Source of the DNA: Polyangiaceae bacterium
Lineage (GTDB): Bacteria; Myxococcota_A; Polyangia; Polyangiales; Polyangiaceae
DNA: 64,000 bases
NCBI GenBank assembly: GCA_029266615.1
Contig: JAQSWN010000021.1
Coordinates: 57,093-121,092, forward strand
Reading direction: 5' to 3'
A model generated the notes under the pieces. That model had not been told where the DNA came from, made no database searches, and worked only from the letters and a program-made list of their open reading frames with translations. This document shows positions 17,036 through 27,179 of this stretch, in pieces. The position numbers and the translations under genes are program-made. The stretch's first letter is position 1. Each line of letters begins with the position of its first letter.

Positions 17036-18785
17036 GCTCTGGGCCGCGGCGGTGCTCTCACTGCCGCTGTTTTCGCTCGGTTGTAACGGCTGCGAGAAGG
17101 AGAAGCCGTACACGCCCTTCGGGGTGACGACCACCGTACCGGCGTCGGAAGCATCCGCGCCAGCTCCCAGCGCCAGCGCCAAGCCCGAGCCGGGGAAGTT
17201 CGCACCCGCCGTGGTCGCCCCCGAGGGCTCCCGGAAGCTCCGAATGGGAGAGCTGACGCTGGAGGCGCCGGCTCGTTACGCCTTCGACCGGGCGGTGCTG
17301 CTCGGCGAGGGAGACACGCAGCAGGTCGTCACCTGGGTCAAAGCCGAGCGAGACGCACGGGACGTACCGCCTGGCTTGCTCATGGCTTACAGCCCGGGCG
17401 GCAAACCGCGCCAGGTCATGGCGCAGCCGAGCTTCGTGCCCATCGCCCCCGGTTGCGTGCACACCACCCGCCTCGTGCAAACCAGCGCCAGCAACGTGCT
17501 GGTGGATACGACCGCGACATGCCCGGCGGGGCTCGTGGCGCGTGTGCCGGTCCGGGCCGTGAGCGTGGTTGCTCCCGCTAGCGCACGACCGGAGGTGCTC
17601 ACGCTGCGCGTCGCGGAGCCGGCCGCCGGGGAAGCGCTCGGCATCGACGAAGATTCGGCCGATCGCGACGGCGACGGTCGTGACGACGTGAAGCTCGTCT
17701 TCACCCTGACCGGTCCGGATGGCGCGAAGGCAAGTGCCACCCTCGCCTTCTTGGATCGCGCCGCCGGCGTATCTCGAGATGCCTCCGAGCCGCGCACCTC
17801 CCTTTCGCTCGCCGCCAAGAGCATCCTGAGCAAGGCGGGACCGAGCGCCTCGGCAGAGGTGGACGCCGTGCGTCGCCTGCTCGCGACCTTATGCGCGGAA
17901 GGCGCCACGCCTCGCGTCTTCGACTCCGAAGGCGCGCCCATCCGCTGCGATGATCTGAGCGGCGTCGTCGACGCGCTGGCGCGCGCGGACGTGCTGTCGC
18001 GACTCGCGGCCAAGGACGCGCTCGGCGCGGTCTCGGTGCTGTCGCGCAGCGACTGGTACTTCAAGAAGCTCTCCAGCGACGCCGAGAAGTCGATCACGAA
18101 GGAGCTGACCAAGCGGCTGCTCGCGGTCACTCCGACGGCGAGCGCGCTGAGCACGAAGCCGAAGCTCGCCAAGGGGCCGCACTGGAGCCCACTTTGGTTC
18201 GAGCAAGACGGCGCGCTCCTCATCGTTACGGAAACGGGAGTGGTGCGCGTCTCGCGCGACGGCGCCACCGAAACGGCGCTGGAGGGTGAAGGCGCGGCTC
18301 CCCCCTGGCCACTGGACGTGACGGACGGGAGCGGCAAGCGGCTGAGCGGCTCGCTCTGCGCCTGTGACTCTTCGGAGGTGCAGCTCGGCCTGACTGACGC
18401 CGCGGGCGCCCCGCAAAACGGCGTGCCGACACGCCTGCTCGCGCCTCGCCCCGGTGGCTGCAAGGGGCGCTTCACGTGTCCGGATCCGGTGCCGGTCGCC
18501 AGCGGCCCGGAGGGCTTTTCGGTGCTGCTCGCCGGCTCTCTCTCGGAGCCGCGCAAGGCGGGCAAGGCGCTCCCTAGCCCAGGCTCCGCGCGCTCGCCGG
18601 ACGGCGCGTGGCTCGTCGCGTCGACGCCGCTCGGTCTCGTCGTCACCGGCCTTGCTCAGGAGCTGTGGAAGCTGCCCGATGCGCCCGTAGATGCGCGACG
18701 CGCGCAAGATTGTGTCGTGGCGAACGACCGCGCTGCCGTCGCGTGTGTCAGCGACGGCAGGGTCGTACTGCTCAAACGGCCGTGA
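17010..18785 (+). CDS. Large exported lipoprotein of unknown function
   Basis: A 591-residue protein with a type II signal peptide ending LFSLGC (Cys25 counted from the ATG at 17010; a second ATG at 17019 is also possible). A Pro/Ala/Ser linker follows. I recognise no catalytic domain. A short acidic stretch, IDEDSADRDGDGRDDVKL (about residues 213-230), resembles a thrombospondin-type-3/EF-hand calcium loop (D-x-D-x-D-x-x-D), so calcium binding is possible. The C-terminal third contains a beta-rich segment with four cysteines (GSLCACDSS, GGCKGRFTCPDP), which may form disulfides. It overlaps the dehydrogenase gene upstream, although a metabolic link is not evident. Confidence 0.78.
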   Translation: MIRMGKRAELWAAAVLSLPLFSLGCNGCEKEKPYTPFGVTTTVPASEASAPAPSASAKPEPGKFAPAVVAPEGSRKLRMGELTLEAPARYAFDRAVLLGEGDTQQVVTWVKAERDARDVPPGLLMAYSPGGKPRQVMAQPSFVPIAPGCVHTTRLVQTSASNVLVDTTATCPAGLVARVPVRAVSVVAPASARPEVLTLRVAEPAAGEALGIDEDSADRDGDGRDDVKLVFTLTGPDGAKASATLAFLDRAAGVSRDASEPRTSLSLAAKSILSKAGPSASAEVDAVRRLLATLCAEGATPRVFDSEGAPIRCDDLSGVVDALARADVLSRLAAKDALGAVSVLSRSDWYFKKLSSDAEKSITKELTKRLLAVTPTASALSTKPKLAKGPHWSPLWFEQDGALLIVTETGVVRVSRDGATETALEGEGAAPPWPLDVTDGSGKRLSGSLCACDSSEVQLGLTDAAGAPQNGVPTRLLAPRPGGCKGRFTCPDPVPVASGPEGFSVLLAGSLSEPRKAGKALPSPGSARSPDGAWLVASTPLGLVVTGLAQELWKLPDAPVDARRAQDCVVANDRAAVACVSDGRVVLLKRP

Positions 18786-18797
18786 AGACGGACGCGC

Positions 18798-19367
18798 TCA
18801 CTTAGCGGGCGCTTTGGCGCGCTCCATGTACGCGGCGGTGCGGGTGTCGATCTTGATCCACTCGCCCTCCGTCACGAAGATGGGCACCGCGACCGTCGCG
18901 CCGGTGCTGATCTTGGCCGGCTTCGTCACGTTGTTGGCAGTGTCGCCGCGGACGCCCGGCTCCGTCTCCGTGATTTGCGCCACGATGTGGGGCGGCAGCT
19001 CGATCGAGACGGGGTTACCGTTGTAAATCGTGATCGTGACGTCGATACCGTCCATCAGAAAGCCGTGGGCGTCGCCCACGATGTCCTGGTGCACGATGAC
19101 CTGGTCGCCGGTCTTCGGGTGCATGAACACGTAGTTCTCACCCTCTTGATAGATGTACTGCAGCGTGCGGTCTTCCACGTCCGCCGGGTCGAAACGCTCA
19201 CCAGAGCGAATGTTGCGCTCGATGGTGTTGCCGTTGAGCATGTTGCGCATCTTCGTGCGCGTGAACGCCTGCCCCTTGCCAGGTTTGACGAACTGAAAGT
19301 CCGTAACCACGTACGGGTTGCCGTCCATCATCAGCTTCAAACCCTTGCGAATGTCACTCGTATCCAT
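18798..19367 (-). CDS. efp: Translation elongation factor P
   Basis: A 189-residue protein matching EF-P along its whole length: N-terminal KOW-like domain, OB domain and C-terminal domain. EF-P binds stalled ribosomes between the P and E sites and promotes peptide-bond formation at consecutive prolines. The tip loop reads KPGKGQAF, with lysine at the position modified in the EpmA-type (beta-lysyl) system. Other recognisable segments are GNTIERNIRSGERFDPADVE and the C-terminal GEWIKIDTRTAAYMERA. It begins with ATG at 19367, preceded by GGACGGAAGCG. It is convergent with the 17010 lipoprotein gene, with only 12 bp between stops. Confidence 0.97.
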   Translation of the reverse strand: MDTSDIRKGLKLMMDGNPYVVTDFQFVKPGKGQAFTRTKMRNMLNGNTIERNIRSGERFDPADVEDRTLQYIYQEGENYVFMHPKTGDQVIVHQDIVGDAHGFLMDGIDVTITIYNGNPVSIELPPHIVAQITETEPGVRGDTANNVTKPAKISTGATVAVPIFVTEGEWIKIDTRTAAYMERAKAPAK

Positions 19368-19522
19368 CGCTTCCGTCCTGTTGCGAGCTGGGCAGGCCCC
19401 AGCGGGGGCCCTCCTTTACATGACGTTCCGGGACCGTGCAAGCCGGCCGGGCCCGTCCGTAGGCCATAAAACGCTGCAACCTCGCATTCTTTGAAGGAAG
19501 TCCAGCTAGTATCGCCGCATCC

Positions 19523-20377
19523 ATGGATGAGTACGAGCTCGAGCAGGTCAAGCGCGAGATCGTCGAGAGCCGCGCTCTGACGATCAAGACCAACAACCTG
19601 GTCAACGCCCTGGCCGCCGACCTGAAGAGCATTTCCAAGCGGCAGCAGGGCTCGGAGCGGCGCGTGCTGGTGACGAGCGCCACGGGTTACGTCGTCACCA
19701 TCGCCATCATTTTGGTGTTCGTGAAGCTCGCCTGGGACATTCGCATCGACACCGTGCGGGCCGAGAACAAGGAAACGCACGACCAGCTCGAGCAGATGGA
19801 GAAGGAGCAGAAGCTCTCCGTGCAACGCGAAGAGGCGCGCACCTCCGCTTCTCGACAGGCGGCCGAGTTCTATCGGCTGGTGCTACAGAACAAGCGCCGT
19901 GAAATCATCGACGGCTACGCGGGCGTGAGTAAGTTGGAGCTGTCGCCCACGGAGCGCGCCGTCTTCGAGGCGGCGGTGGAGCGGGCCAAGAACGAGCTGT
20001 CGCTCATCGCTTACCAGACGGGCGTGGACCATATCCGCATGCAGCGCTGGCACGAGGCGCAGCAATCCCTGCGCGAGTCGCTGCAGTACAAGAGCGACGC
20101 CGCGCATAGCCCGCAGGCCAACTATCAGCTCGCCCGCGCGCTCATCGCGCTCGGGCTCCACCGCGAAGCCATCCCGCTGCTCATGCAGCTCTCCGAGTCC
20201 TCGGCGGACAAAGAGGTCATGGACGAAGCGACGCTCACGCTCGCTCACGCGCAGCTCGAAATTCAAGCCTGGAACGACGCTAAATCCACGCTCCGTACCT
20301 TCATTCGGCGCTTCCCCTCGAGCGCGCACATCAACGAAGCCAAGGGAAAGCTCGCCGAGGTTTCCCTCTATCACTGA
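19523..20377 (+). CDS. Single-span membrane protein with coiled coil and TPR-like repeats
   Basis: A 284-residue protein. Residues 1-50 are charged and helical, and a transmembrane helix (about 55-73, YVVTIAIILVFVKLAWDI) follows. A Glu/Lys-rich coiled coil comes after that (about 80-115), then TPR-like helical repeats (for example WHEAQQSLRESLQYKSDA, LARALIALGLHREAIPLLM and WNDAKSTLRTFIRRFPSSAHI). The last resembles the YbgF/CpoB-type TPR motif. The topology suggests a cytoplasmic N-terminus and a periplasmic TPR domain. It is divergent from efp (155 bp between starts) and its last 7 bp overlap the convergent lipoprotein gene at 20371. Function is unknown; a scaffold role in envelope assembly is the best guess. 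Confidence 0.8.
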   Translation: MDEYELEQVKREIVESRALTIKTNNLVNALAADLKSISKRQQGSERRVLVTSATGYVVTIAIILVFVKLAWDIRIDTVRAENKETHDQLEQMEKEQKLSVQREEARTSASRQAAEFYRLVLQNKRREIIDGYAGVSKLELSPTERAVFEAAVERAKNELSLIAYQTGVDHIRMQRWHEAQQSLRESLQYKSDAAHSPQANYQLARALIALGLHREAIPLLMQLSESSADKEVMDEATLTLAHAQLEIQAWNDAKSTLRTFIRRFPSSAHINEAKGKLAEVSLYH

Positions 20378-21630
20378 CGCGTGGGGTCGTTGTCGACCAA
20401 CGCGAACGCGGGCGCGTTCCACCAGCCGCCCTGGAACAGCCTCGGCGCAGGCCCGAGCAGGACCGCCGTGTAAGTGCGCCCGGCCGCAAGCTCCGGGAGA
20501 CCGGAGGCTTCGAGCACGCTCGGCCAAGGCGCCTCGTGCAACACGGCCGCGCCCGCGCCGATGGCTTGCAAGCCAAAGCGCGCGTCGGCCAGGCCCAGCT
20601 CCGCGGGTGAGAAGCGTGTGTCGGCCGGGCGCGGCGCGATCTCGCCGAAGCGGAGCGAGCTTGCGAACACGAGCGCGGTGCTGCCATTGCCCCCTTCGAC
20701 GCGCAGGTCGGCGGAGCCGATGGCGAGCGCGGCGTGCACTCCCTGGAGCGCCACCTTGTCGAACCGGAGCTCGCGCGACAGCTTGACCACGACCGGCTGC
20801 ACCGTCGGCGCGTCGGGAGCATAGTCGTCGCCACACACCGAGCTCACGCCACTCCCGTCGTAGGCGGCGCCGCCCAAGCAGCCGGAGAGCACCATCAGGA
20901 TACTGCGGCCAATCGCTACCGTACCGGCGGGCAGGGCCGGAAGCGCTCGCGCTCGGAGCGCCGGTTTCTCCCCCTTCGCTGCGGCGCGAGCCGCGACATC
21001 CGCGCCGCTGGCCTCCCCGGCGTCACCTGCAGCGGGTGCCCCACCGACTCCGCCCTCCGCGCCACCGGCGCCGCCTGTTCCGGGCTCCGGCTCCGGTTCG
21101 GGTTCCGGCTCCGGTTCGACAATCCGTTCTGCTTCGCGCGCCACGTCCACGGCGTCGGCGCAGTCCAGGTCCTCGATTCGCGCAAGGTCGCCGGCGATGA
21201 CCCAGGGCTGAATCACATCTTCGTCGAACGATAGCTCTGGCAGCTCCGTGAGCACGACGTGGCCGGCGTACGCGAGCTCCGACAAAGGCGAACCGACGAG
21301 CTCCGCGTTGCCTTCTTCGTCCAAGCGCGCGAAGCAGAGCCGCACGGCGGCTGCGTCGACCACGCCGTTGACGACGGTGAGCACGTCGTCTCCCAGTGGC
21401 TCGTCGTCTGGATTCACGCGGCCGCCCTGGGCCTCGTTACCCGTATTGCCGAAGCCGCCGGTGCCGAAGCCGGCGCTCCCACCCGTTCCGCCCGAGCCAC
21501 CTGCCGGAGGCTGGCGAGCGAGCGCGTCATGATTCGTGGTGCAGGCAGCGACGACCGGCAGCGTCGATAATCCGAGCAGGAACGCGGCGGAACCCACGCG
21601 ACGCCGAGCCACCTCGCCTAGCCGCAACAT
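20371..21630 (-). CDS. Low-complexity exported lipoprotein, unknown function
   Basis: A 419-residue protein with signal peptide ending LPVVAAC (Cys30). A Gly/Thr/Asn-rich spacer (GGSGGTGGSAGFGTGG) follows, then a domain beginning VLTVVNGVVDAAAVRLCFA that resembles DUF4397-type beta-sandwich repeats of extracellular proteins. A run of Glu-Pro dipeptides comes next (encoded about 21079-21120), then a further Ala/Gly-rich linker and a C-terminal domain with related beta-strand patterns (YTAVLLGPAPRLFQGGWWN). The cysteines FARLD/DLDCAD and SGCLGG/VCGDDY could pair. Such linker-rich lipoproteins are typical of myxobacterial cell surfaces. No catalytic motif is visible. Confidence 0.8.
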   Translation of the reverse strand: MLRLGEVARRRVGSAAFLLGLSTLPVVAACTTNHDALARQPPAGGSGGTGGSAGFGTGGFGNTGNEAQGGRVNPDDEPLGDDVLTVVNGVVDAAAVRLCFARLDEEGNAELVGSPLSELAYAGHVVLTELPELSFDEDVIQPWVIAGDLARIEDLDCADAVDVAREAERIVEPEPEPEPEPEPGTGGAGGAEGGVGGAPAAGDAGEASGADVAARAAAKGEKPALRARALPALPAGTVAIGRSILMVLSGCLGGAAYDGSGVSSVCGDDYAPDAPTVQPVVVKLSRELRFDKVALQGVHAALAIGSADLRVEGGNGSTALVFASSLRFGEIAPRPADTRFSPAELGLADARFGLQAIGAGAAVLHEAPWPSVLEASGLPELAAGRTYTAVLLGPAPRLFQGGWWNAPAFALVDNDPTRQ

Positions 21631-21666
21631 GGGCTGACCATAGCCTGCTCCGCCGAAGAGCGCACG

Positions 21667-22545
21667 TCAGCCCCGAGCACGCTCAGGCGCGGCGGCCGCG
21701 GCCGCGGCCAGAAGTGGGTGCGCGAATTCGAGCGGACCATGGCCATTGCCCAGCCCCGGAGCGTGCTCGATGGCCGCGACGACGTACTTGCGCGCGCGGG
21801 CCACCGCACCTTGCAGGGTGAGCCCTTCCGCGACCCCGGCTGCGATGCCAGACGCTAGCGTGCACCCGGTCCCGTGCGTCGACCTGGTCATGATGCGCGG
21901 CCCTTCGAAGCGATGCTCGGCGCCGTCCGCCGTCCGCAGCAGGTCCACGACCGTGTCGCCTTCGAGGTGCCCGCCCTTCATGAGCACCGCGCTTGGACCG
22001 AGCGCGAGCAGCGCGTCGGCGGCGCGCCCCAAATCGTCGGCAGTCCGGATTCGGAGGCCGGTCAGCTTCTCGGCCTCCGGCACGTTGGGAGTTACGAGCG
22101 ACGCGAACGGGAACAGCCGCAGCACCATCATGTCGATCGCGCCTTGGTCCAAGAGCGTCGCTCCACCTTTGGCGACCATCACCGGGTCGACGATGAGCGG
22201 GACCCCTGAGGCAAGGCCTTCGCACATGCGCGCCACGGTCTCCACCACGCGTGCCGAGCCGAGCATGCCAGTCTTGATCGCGTCGGCGCCGATGTCCGTG
22301 AGCACCGACCTCATTTGCGCGGCCACGAAGGCGGGGTCGACGGCCAGCACGTCTTGCACGCCGAGCGTATTTTGAGCAGTGAGCGCCGTGATGGCCGTGG
22401 TCGCGAACCCGCCCAGCATCGTTATCGCCTTGATGTCGGCTTGGATGCCCGCGCCACCTCCCGAATCCGACCCCGCGACGACGAGGACCCGTGGTTTGGT
22501 GGTTTCGCTCACGACGCGCTTGCTCTTCATGACGGCGGCGCTCAT
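21667..22545 (-). CDS. thiD: Hydroxymethylpyrimidine kinase / phosphomethylpyrimidine kinase (thiamin biosynthesis)
   Basis: A 292-residue ribokinase-fold enzyme that phosphorylates HMP and HMP-P to make the pyrimidine half of thiamin. ThiD signatures are VLVVAGSDSGGGAGIQADIK near the N-terminus, LTAQNTLGV, the central block VPLIVDPVMVAKGG, the strand VLMKGGHLEGD, and the anion-hole/catalytic motif STHGTGCTLASGIAAG with the catalytic Asp position replaced in the usual ThiD manner (GTGC). The start at 22545 gives a short extra N-terminus; a second ATG at 22530 is equally plausible. No other thi genes or TPP riboswitch are recognisable around it. It is divergent from the tandem kinase gene (95 bp). 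Confidence 0.93.
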   Translation of the reverse strand: MSAAVMKSKRVVSETTKPRVLVVAGSDSGGGAGIQADIKAITMLGGFATTAITALTAQNTLGVQDVLAVDPAFVAAQMRSVLTDIGADAIKTGMLGSARVVETVARMCEGLASGVPLIVDPVMVAKGGATLLDQGAIDMMVLRLFPFASLVTPNVPEAEKLTGLRIRTADDLGRAADALLALGPSAVLMKGGHLEGDTVVDLLRTADGAEHRFEGPRIMTRSTHGTGCTLASGIAAGVAEGLTLQGAVARARKYVVAAIEHAPGLGNGHGPLEFAHPLLAAAAAAAPERARG

Positions 22546-22640
22546 CGCTTAAGCCAAATTCCAAGGCCACGCAAACGGCGCTGGTCGAGCGGTGCCGTTG
22601 CTCGGTACTATCGGGGCTTACTCGTGCCCAAGTCCGTCCG

Positions 22641-25073
<2,433 letters not shown>

Positions 25074-25203
25074 GCGGCGCCGCTTCCCACCGGGGCGTCC
25101 TCGCTTCGGCGATCCCCGCCTCGAGGGCGCGAGGCTGAGCAGCGCGGCGTCCACCCTCGCACAACTTGTTGAAATATATGGTGTTTTACAGTCGATTTGA
25201 CAT

Positions 25204-25219
25204 GTGACCTCTGGGTCAC
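25204..25219. promoter_or_regulatory. Inverted repeat upstream of the arsR-type gene (candidate operator)
   Basis: GTGACC and GGTCAC form a perfect 6-bp inverted repeat separated by TCTG, ending 13 bp before the ATG at 25233. ArsR-family repressors commonly autoregulate through short palindromes at this position. The preceding 60 bp (25155-25200) is distinctly AT-richer than the surroundings and is the likely promoter. The operator assignment is inference. Confidence 0.4.
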
Positions 25220-25232
25220 CTATCGAAGGACC

Positions 25233-25542
25233 ATGGTCGAAGCTGAGAGCGCGCGCGAGGACGCCGTCTTCAAGGCACTCTCGGACCCGACCCGTCGCGC
25301 GCTGCTCGACCGCTTGTTCGTGACGGACGGACTGACTCTTGACACGCTTCGGGGTGATGAAGCACCTACGCGTGCTCGAGCAAGCGAGCCTCGTGCTCAC
25401 ACGCCGCGCGGGGCGCACCAAGCTCCACTACCTGAACCCCGTGCCCATCCGGCTCGTTCACGATCGCTGGATCGACAAGTACACCGAGCGGCGCGTCTCT
25501 GCGCTCGCCGATCTCAAAACCCAACTGGAGACTGCAGGATGA
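25233..25542 (+). pseudogene. ArsR-family transcriptional regulator, frame broken by an internal deletion
   Basis: The first frame from ATG 25233 reads an ArsR N-terminus (EDAVFKALSDPTRRALLDRL, then FVTDGLTL). The continuation of the family, TRFGVMKHLRVLEQASLV and then KLHYLNPVPIRLVHDRWI, lies in the +1 frame from about 25342 to the TGA at 25542. At the junction (about 25336-25345) roughly ten residues expected between the helices of the winged-helix domain are missing, so this looks like a small deletion plus frame change, not a single-base error. A TTG at 25339 could give a 67-residue fragment with the recognition helix and wing. Relatives repress or activate the SRPBCC gene that follows. 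The stop overlaps the next ATG (ATGA). A sequencing or assembly error cannot be excluded. Confidence 0.7.
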
Positions 25543-26033
25543 CCACCCCCGAGACCGCGCCCACGCAAATCTACGAAATTTACATCAAGGCCTCTCCACA
25601 GGCGATTTGGGACGCCATCACCAAGCCCGAATGGACCGCGCGCTACGGCTACCAAGGCCCCGCGGAGTACGACCTTCGTCCGGGCGGCAGCTACCAAGGT
25701 AAGGCCAGCCAGGCCATGGTCGCGATGGGCATCCAAGGAACCCTGGTAGACGGCGAGGTCATCGAGTTGAACCCGCCGCACAAGCTAGTTCAGACCTACC
25801 GCATGCTCTTCACCGACGCTCAGCGCGAGGAAGGCTTCACGCGCGTCACTTGGGAAATCGAGCCCACCCAGTCCGGCTTCTCGCGCCTCACGGTCACCCA
25901 CGAGCTCGCCGGCAAGCCCATCATGGCCGCCATGGTGGGGTCCAAATTCTCCGAAACTGGCACCGGCGGCTGGAGCTGGATCCTCAGCGACCTCAAGTCC
26001 GTGCTGGAGACCGGCAAAGCCATGGGCGCCTGA
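25539..26033 (+). CDS. SRPBCC / AHSA1-family protein
   Basis: A 164-residue START-like (SRPBCC, activator of Hsp90 ATPase homologue 1-like) domain protein. Recognisable parts are the first strand IYEIYIKASPQAIWDAITKP, the mid-domain DLRPGGSYQG and LVDGEVIELNPPHKLVQTYR, the strand VTWEIEPTQSGFSRLTVTHE, and the C-terminal helix GGWSWILSDLKSVLETGKA. The family binds small hydrophobic ligands and commonly sits behind an ArsR regulator, exactly as here. The ATG at 25539 overlaps the regulator's stop. I set the start here because the longer upstream frame only runs through the regulator gene. The ligand is unknown. Confidence 0.9.
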   Translation: MTTPETAPTQIYEIYIKASPQAIWDAITKPEWTARYGYQGPAEYDLRPGGSYQGKASQAMVAMGIQGTLVDGEVIELNPPHKLVQTYRMLFTDAQREEGFTRVTWEIEPTQSGFSRLTVTHELAGKPIMAAMVGSKFSETGTGGWSWILSDLKSVLETGKAMGA

Positions 26034-26045
26034 CCTCCCCTCGGC

Positions 26046-26083
26046 TCGGCGAAGCGACCGGAGCCGTCCGGCAGCTTCGCCGA
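26046..26083 (+). terminator. Strong two-step hairpin after the SRPBCC gene
   Basis: TCGGCGAAGC (26046-26055) pairs perfectly with GCTTCGCCGA (26074-26083). Inside the loop, CCGGA and TCCGG form a second 5-bp stem closed by GCCG. It begins 12 bp after the SRPBCC stop. There is no T-run, so it may act as a Rho-assisted or U-less terminator, or as an mRNA 3' stabiliser, and it insulates the downstream tRNA gene. Confidence 0.55.
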
Positions 26084-26144
26084 CGCTGCCCGCACGCGGC
26101 GGTTCCCATCGGCCGCGCGTCGGTGCTATGGCGTCGCCCACCAA

Positions 26145-26228
26145 GGCCCCTTGGCGGAATCGGCATACGCAGGAGACTTAAAATCTTCGGACCGCAAGGT
26201 CGTCCCGGTTCGAGTCCGGGAGGGGCTA
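26145..26228 (+). tRNA. tRNA-Leu (anticodon UAA)
   Basis: The cloverleaf folds by eye. The acceptor GGCCCCT pairs with AGGGGCT, with a G-U at the first pair. T8-G9 are followed by the D arm GGCGGAATCGGC. The anticodon stem GGAGA/TCTTC closes loop CTTAAAA, with anticodon TAA at 26179-26181. A long class II variable arm follows, then the T arm CCCGG-TTCGAGT-CCGGG and discriminator A at 26228. The variable arm and UAA anticodon identify leucine. The bases after the discriminator are CC then G, so a full CCA is not encoded and must be added by the CCA enzyme. Confidence 0.95.
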
Positions 26229-26776
26229 CCGCTCATCGCCGGCCACCCTGCTCAGGGCACGGCCCGCGAGAAGCGACGTCGTTGTCGTTCGAGCATCGCG
26301 TGACGCCGGGCGGCCCGGCTCGGCCGTCGCGTGCGCGAGTCAGGCGCGGCGCGCTCGATGAGCTCGAAGGGTCGCCATCTGCGCGGTGCAGGCGGTGCAG
26401 GCGCCGCGACGGACGACGTGAGCCACCTCGCTGACTGGAGCATGGGCTCGGGCTCCTCTGCGTGTTGCGTGCTCGCGCGGCGCTGGCCGCCTCGACGAGT
26501 CTGCGCGCTTTGGGTAAGGGAGGCCGAGCTTCGTTTGGTGCGAGGCAGCCCAGCTGGGCTGCCGGTGACCAGGCCTACCAGTCCGAGGGCGTCCAAAAGC
26601 GCTCCGTCGTCGAGCGGCGCCGCCAAGCCCGAGCGACCCCGACTGGAAAGTGGCTGGTCGCTGCGACCGAGGGCGCGCGTTGCAGCGCACCCCGGGACGG
26701 GTGGCCCCGGAGCGCGTGGAGGAACTGGCGAGTCTCTGGCGTGTCGAGCCTCTGGCCGCGCCAGGCGTGTCGAGCC
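26229..26776. other. Intergenic region of about 550 bp with no supported gene
   Basis: Both strands have long open frames here, but these are of the Arg/Ala/Ser-rich kind that high GC produces by chance, and none shows a domain or a usable ribosome site. Near the right end a 14-bp direct repeat, GGCGTGTCGAGCCT, occurs twice within about 40 bp (around 26738 and 26764). No copy of the tRNA 3' end that would mark an integration site was found. Confidence 0.5.
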
Positions 26777-26986
26777 TCAGGCGTGCAGGTTGAGGCGGGT
26801 GCCCAGCGGGCCGCCAGCCCTGTCGGGGGCATTGACGCCGAGGGGCGGCTTCAATTCGGGCGGAGGCGGAACGTAGACCTCACCGCCCGAGTACTCGCGG
26901 CCGGGCTTGGCGGGATCCATACCCTTCTTGGCGAGCTCCACATCGGCGCAGTTGCGGCAGTAGTAGCCGTTGACGGTGCGGCTCAT
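26777..26986 (-). CDS. Small CxxC protein of unknown function
   Basis: A 69-residue protein starting MSRTVNGYYCRNCADVELA. The N-terminal CRNC pair could be half of a zinc site or a redox pair. The C-terminal half is Pro-rich (EVYVPPPPELKPP) and likely flexible. No signal peptide is present, so it is cytoplasmic. Its amino-acid composition is protein-like, unlike the Arg/Ala-rich frames around it, which is why I call it real. It is divergent from the Hsp70-like gene (about 190 bp between starts). With only two cysteines, zinc binding would need a dimer. Confidence 0.6.
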   Translation of the reverse strand: MSRTVNGYYCRNCADVELAKKGMDPAKPGREYSGGEVYVPPPPELKPPLGVNAPDRAGGPLGTRLNLHA

Positions 26987-27179
26987 GGCGGGTGTACGGT
27001 GGTAGGCCGCAGCGGTTACCGACGCGGAGCGAAGACGCGAAAAAGCTTGCGCGTGAGGTGCGATAGGCTCACACCAGCTGGCCGCGCCGTTTTCCGCCCA
27101 TCCAGATACCCTGAACCGAGGGTGCCTGAATCTTCACAGATTGTAAAGGTGGGCCGTCGAGCGCATTTTCCGCCCCGCC

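Noticed and set aside
25233-25542. Programmed ribosomal frameshift joining the two ArsR halves
   Set aside because: No slippery sequence or downstream structure is visible, and part of the domain is missing at the junction, which favours deletion.
25197-26033. A single 278-residue fusion of ArsR N-terminus with the SRPBCC domain
   Set aside because: The middle part of this frame is Arg/Ala-rich nonsense read through the +1-frame ArsR C-terminus. Separate genes with an ATGA junction fit the families better.
26229-26776. Coding frames on both strands between the tRNA and the CxxC gene
   Set aside because: They are Arg/Ala/Ser-rich, without motifs, ribosome sites or consistent codon bias.
26145-27179. 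Integrated element at the tRNA-Leu 3' end
   Set aside because: No integrase gene and no second copy of the tRNA 3' end were found in the window.
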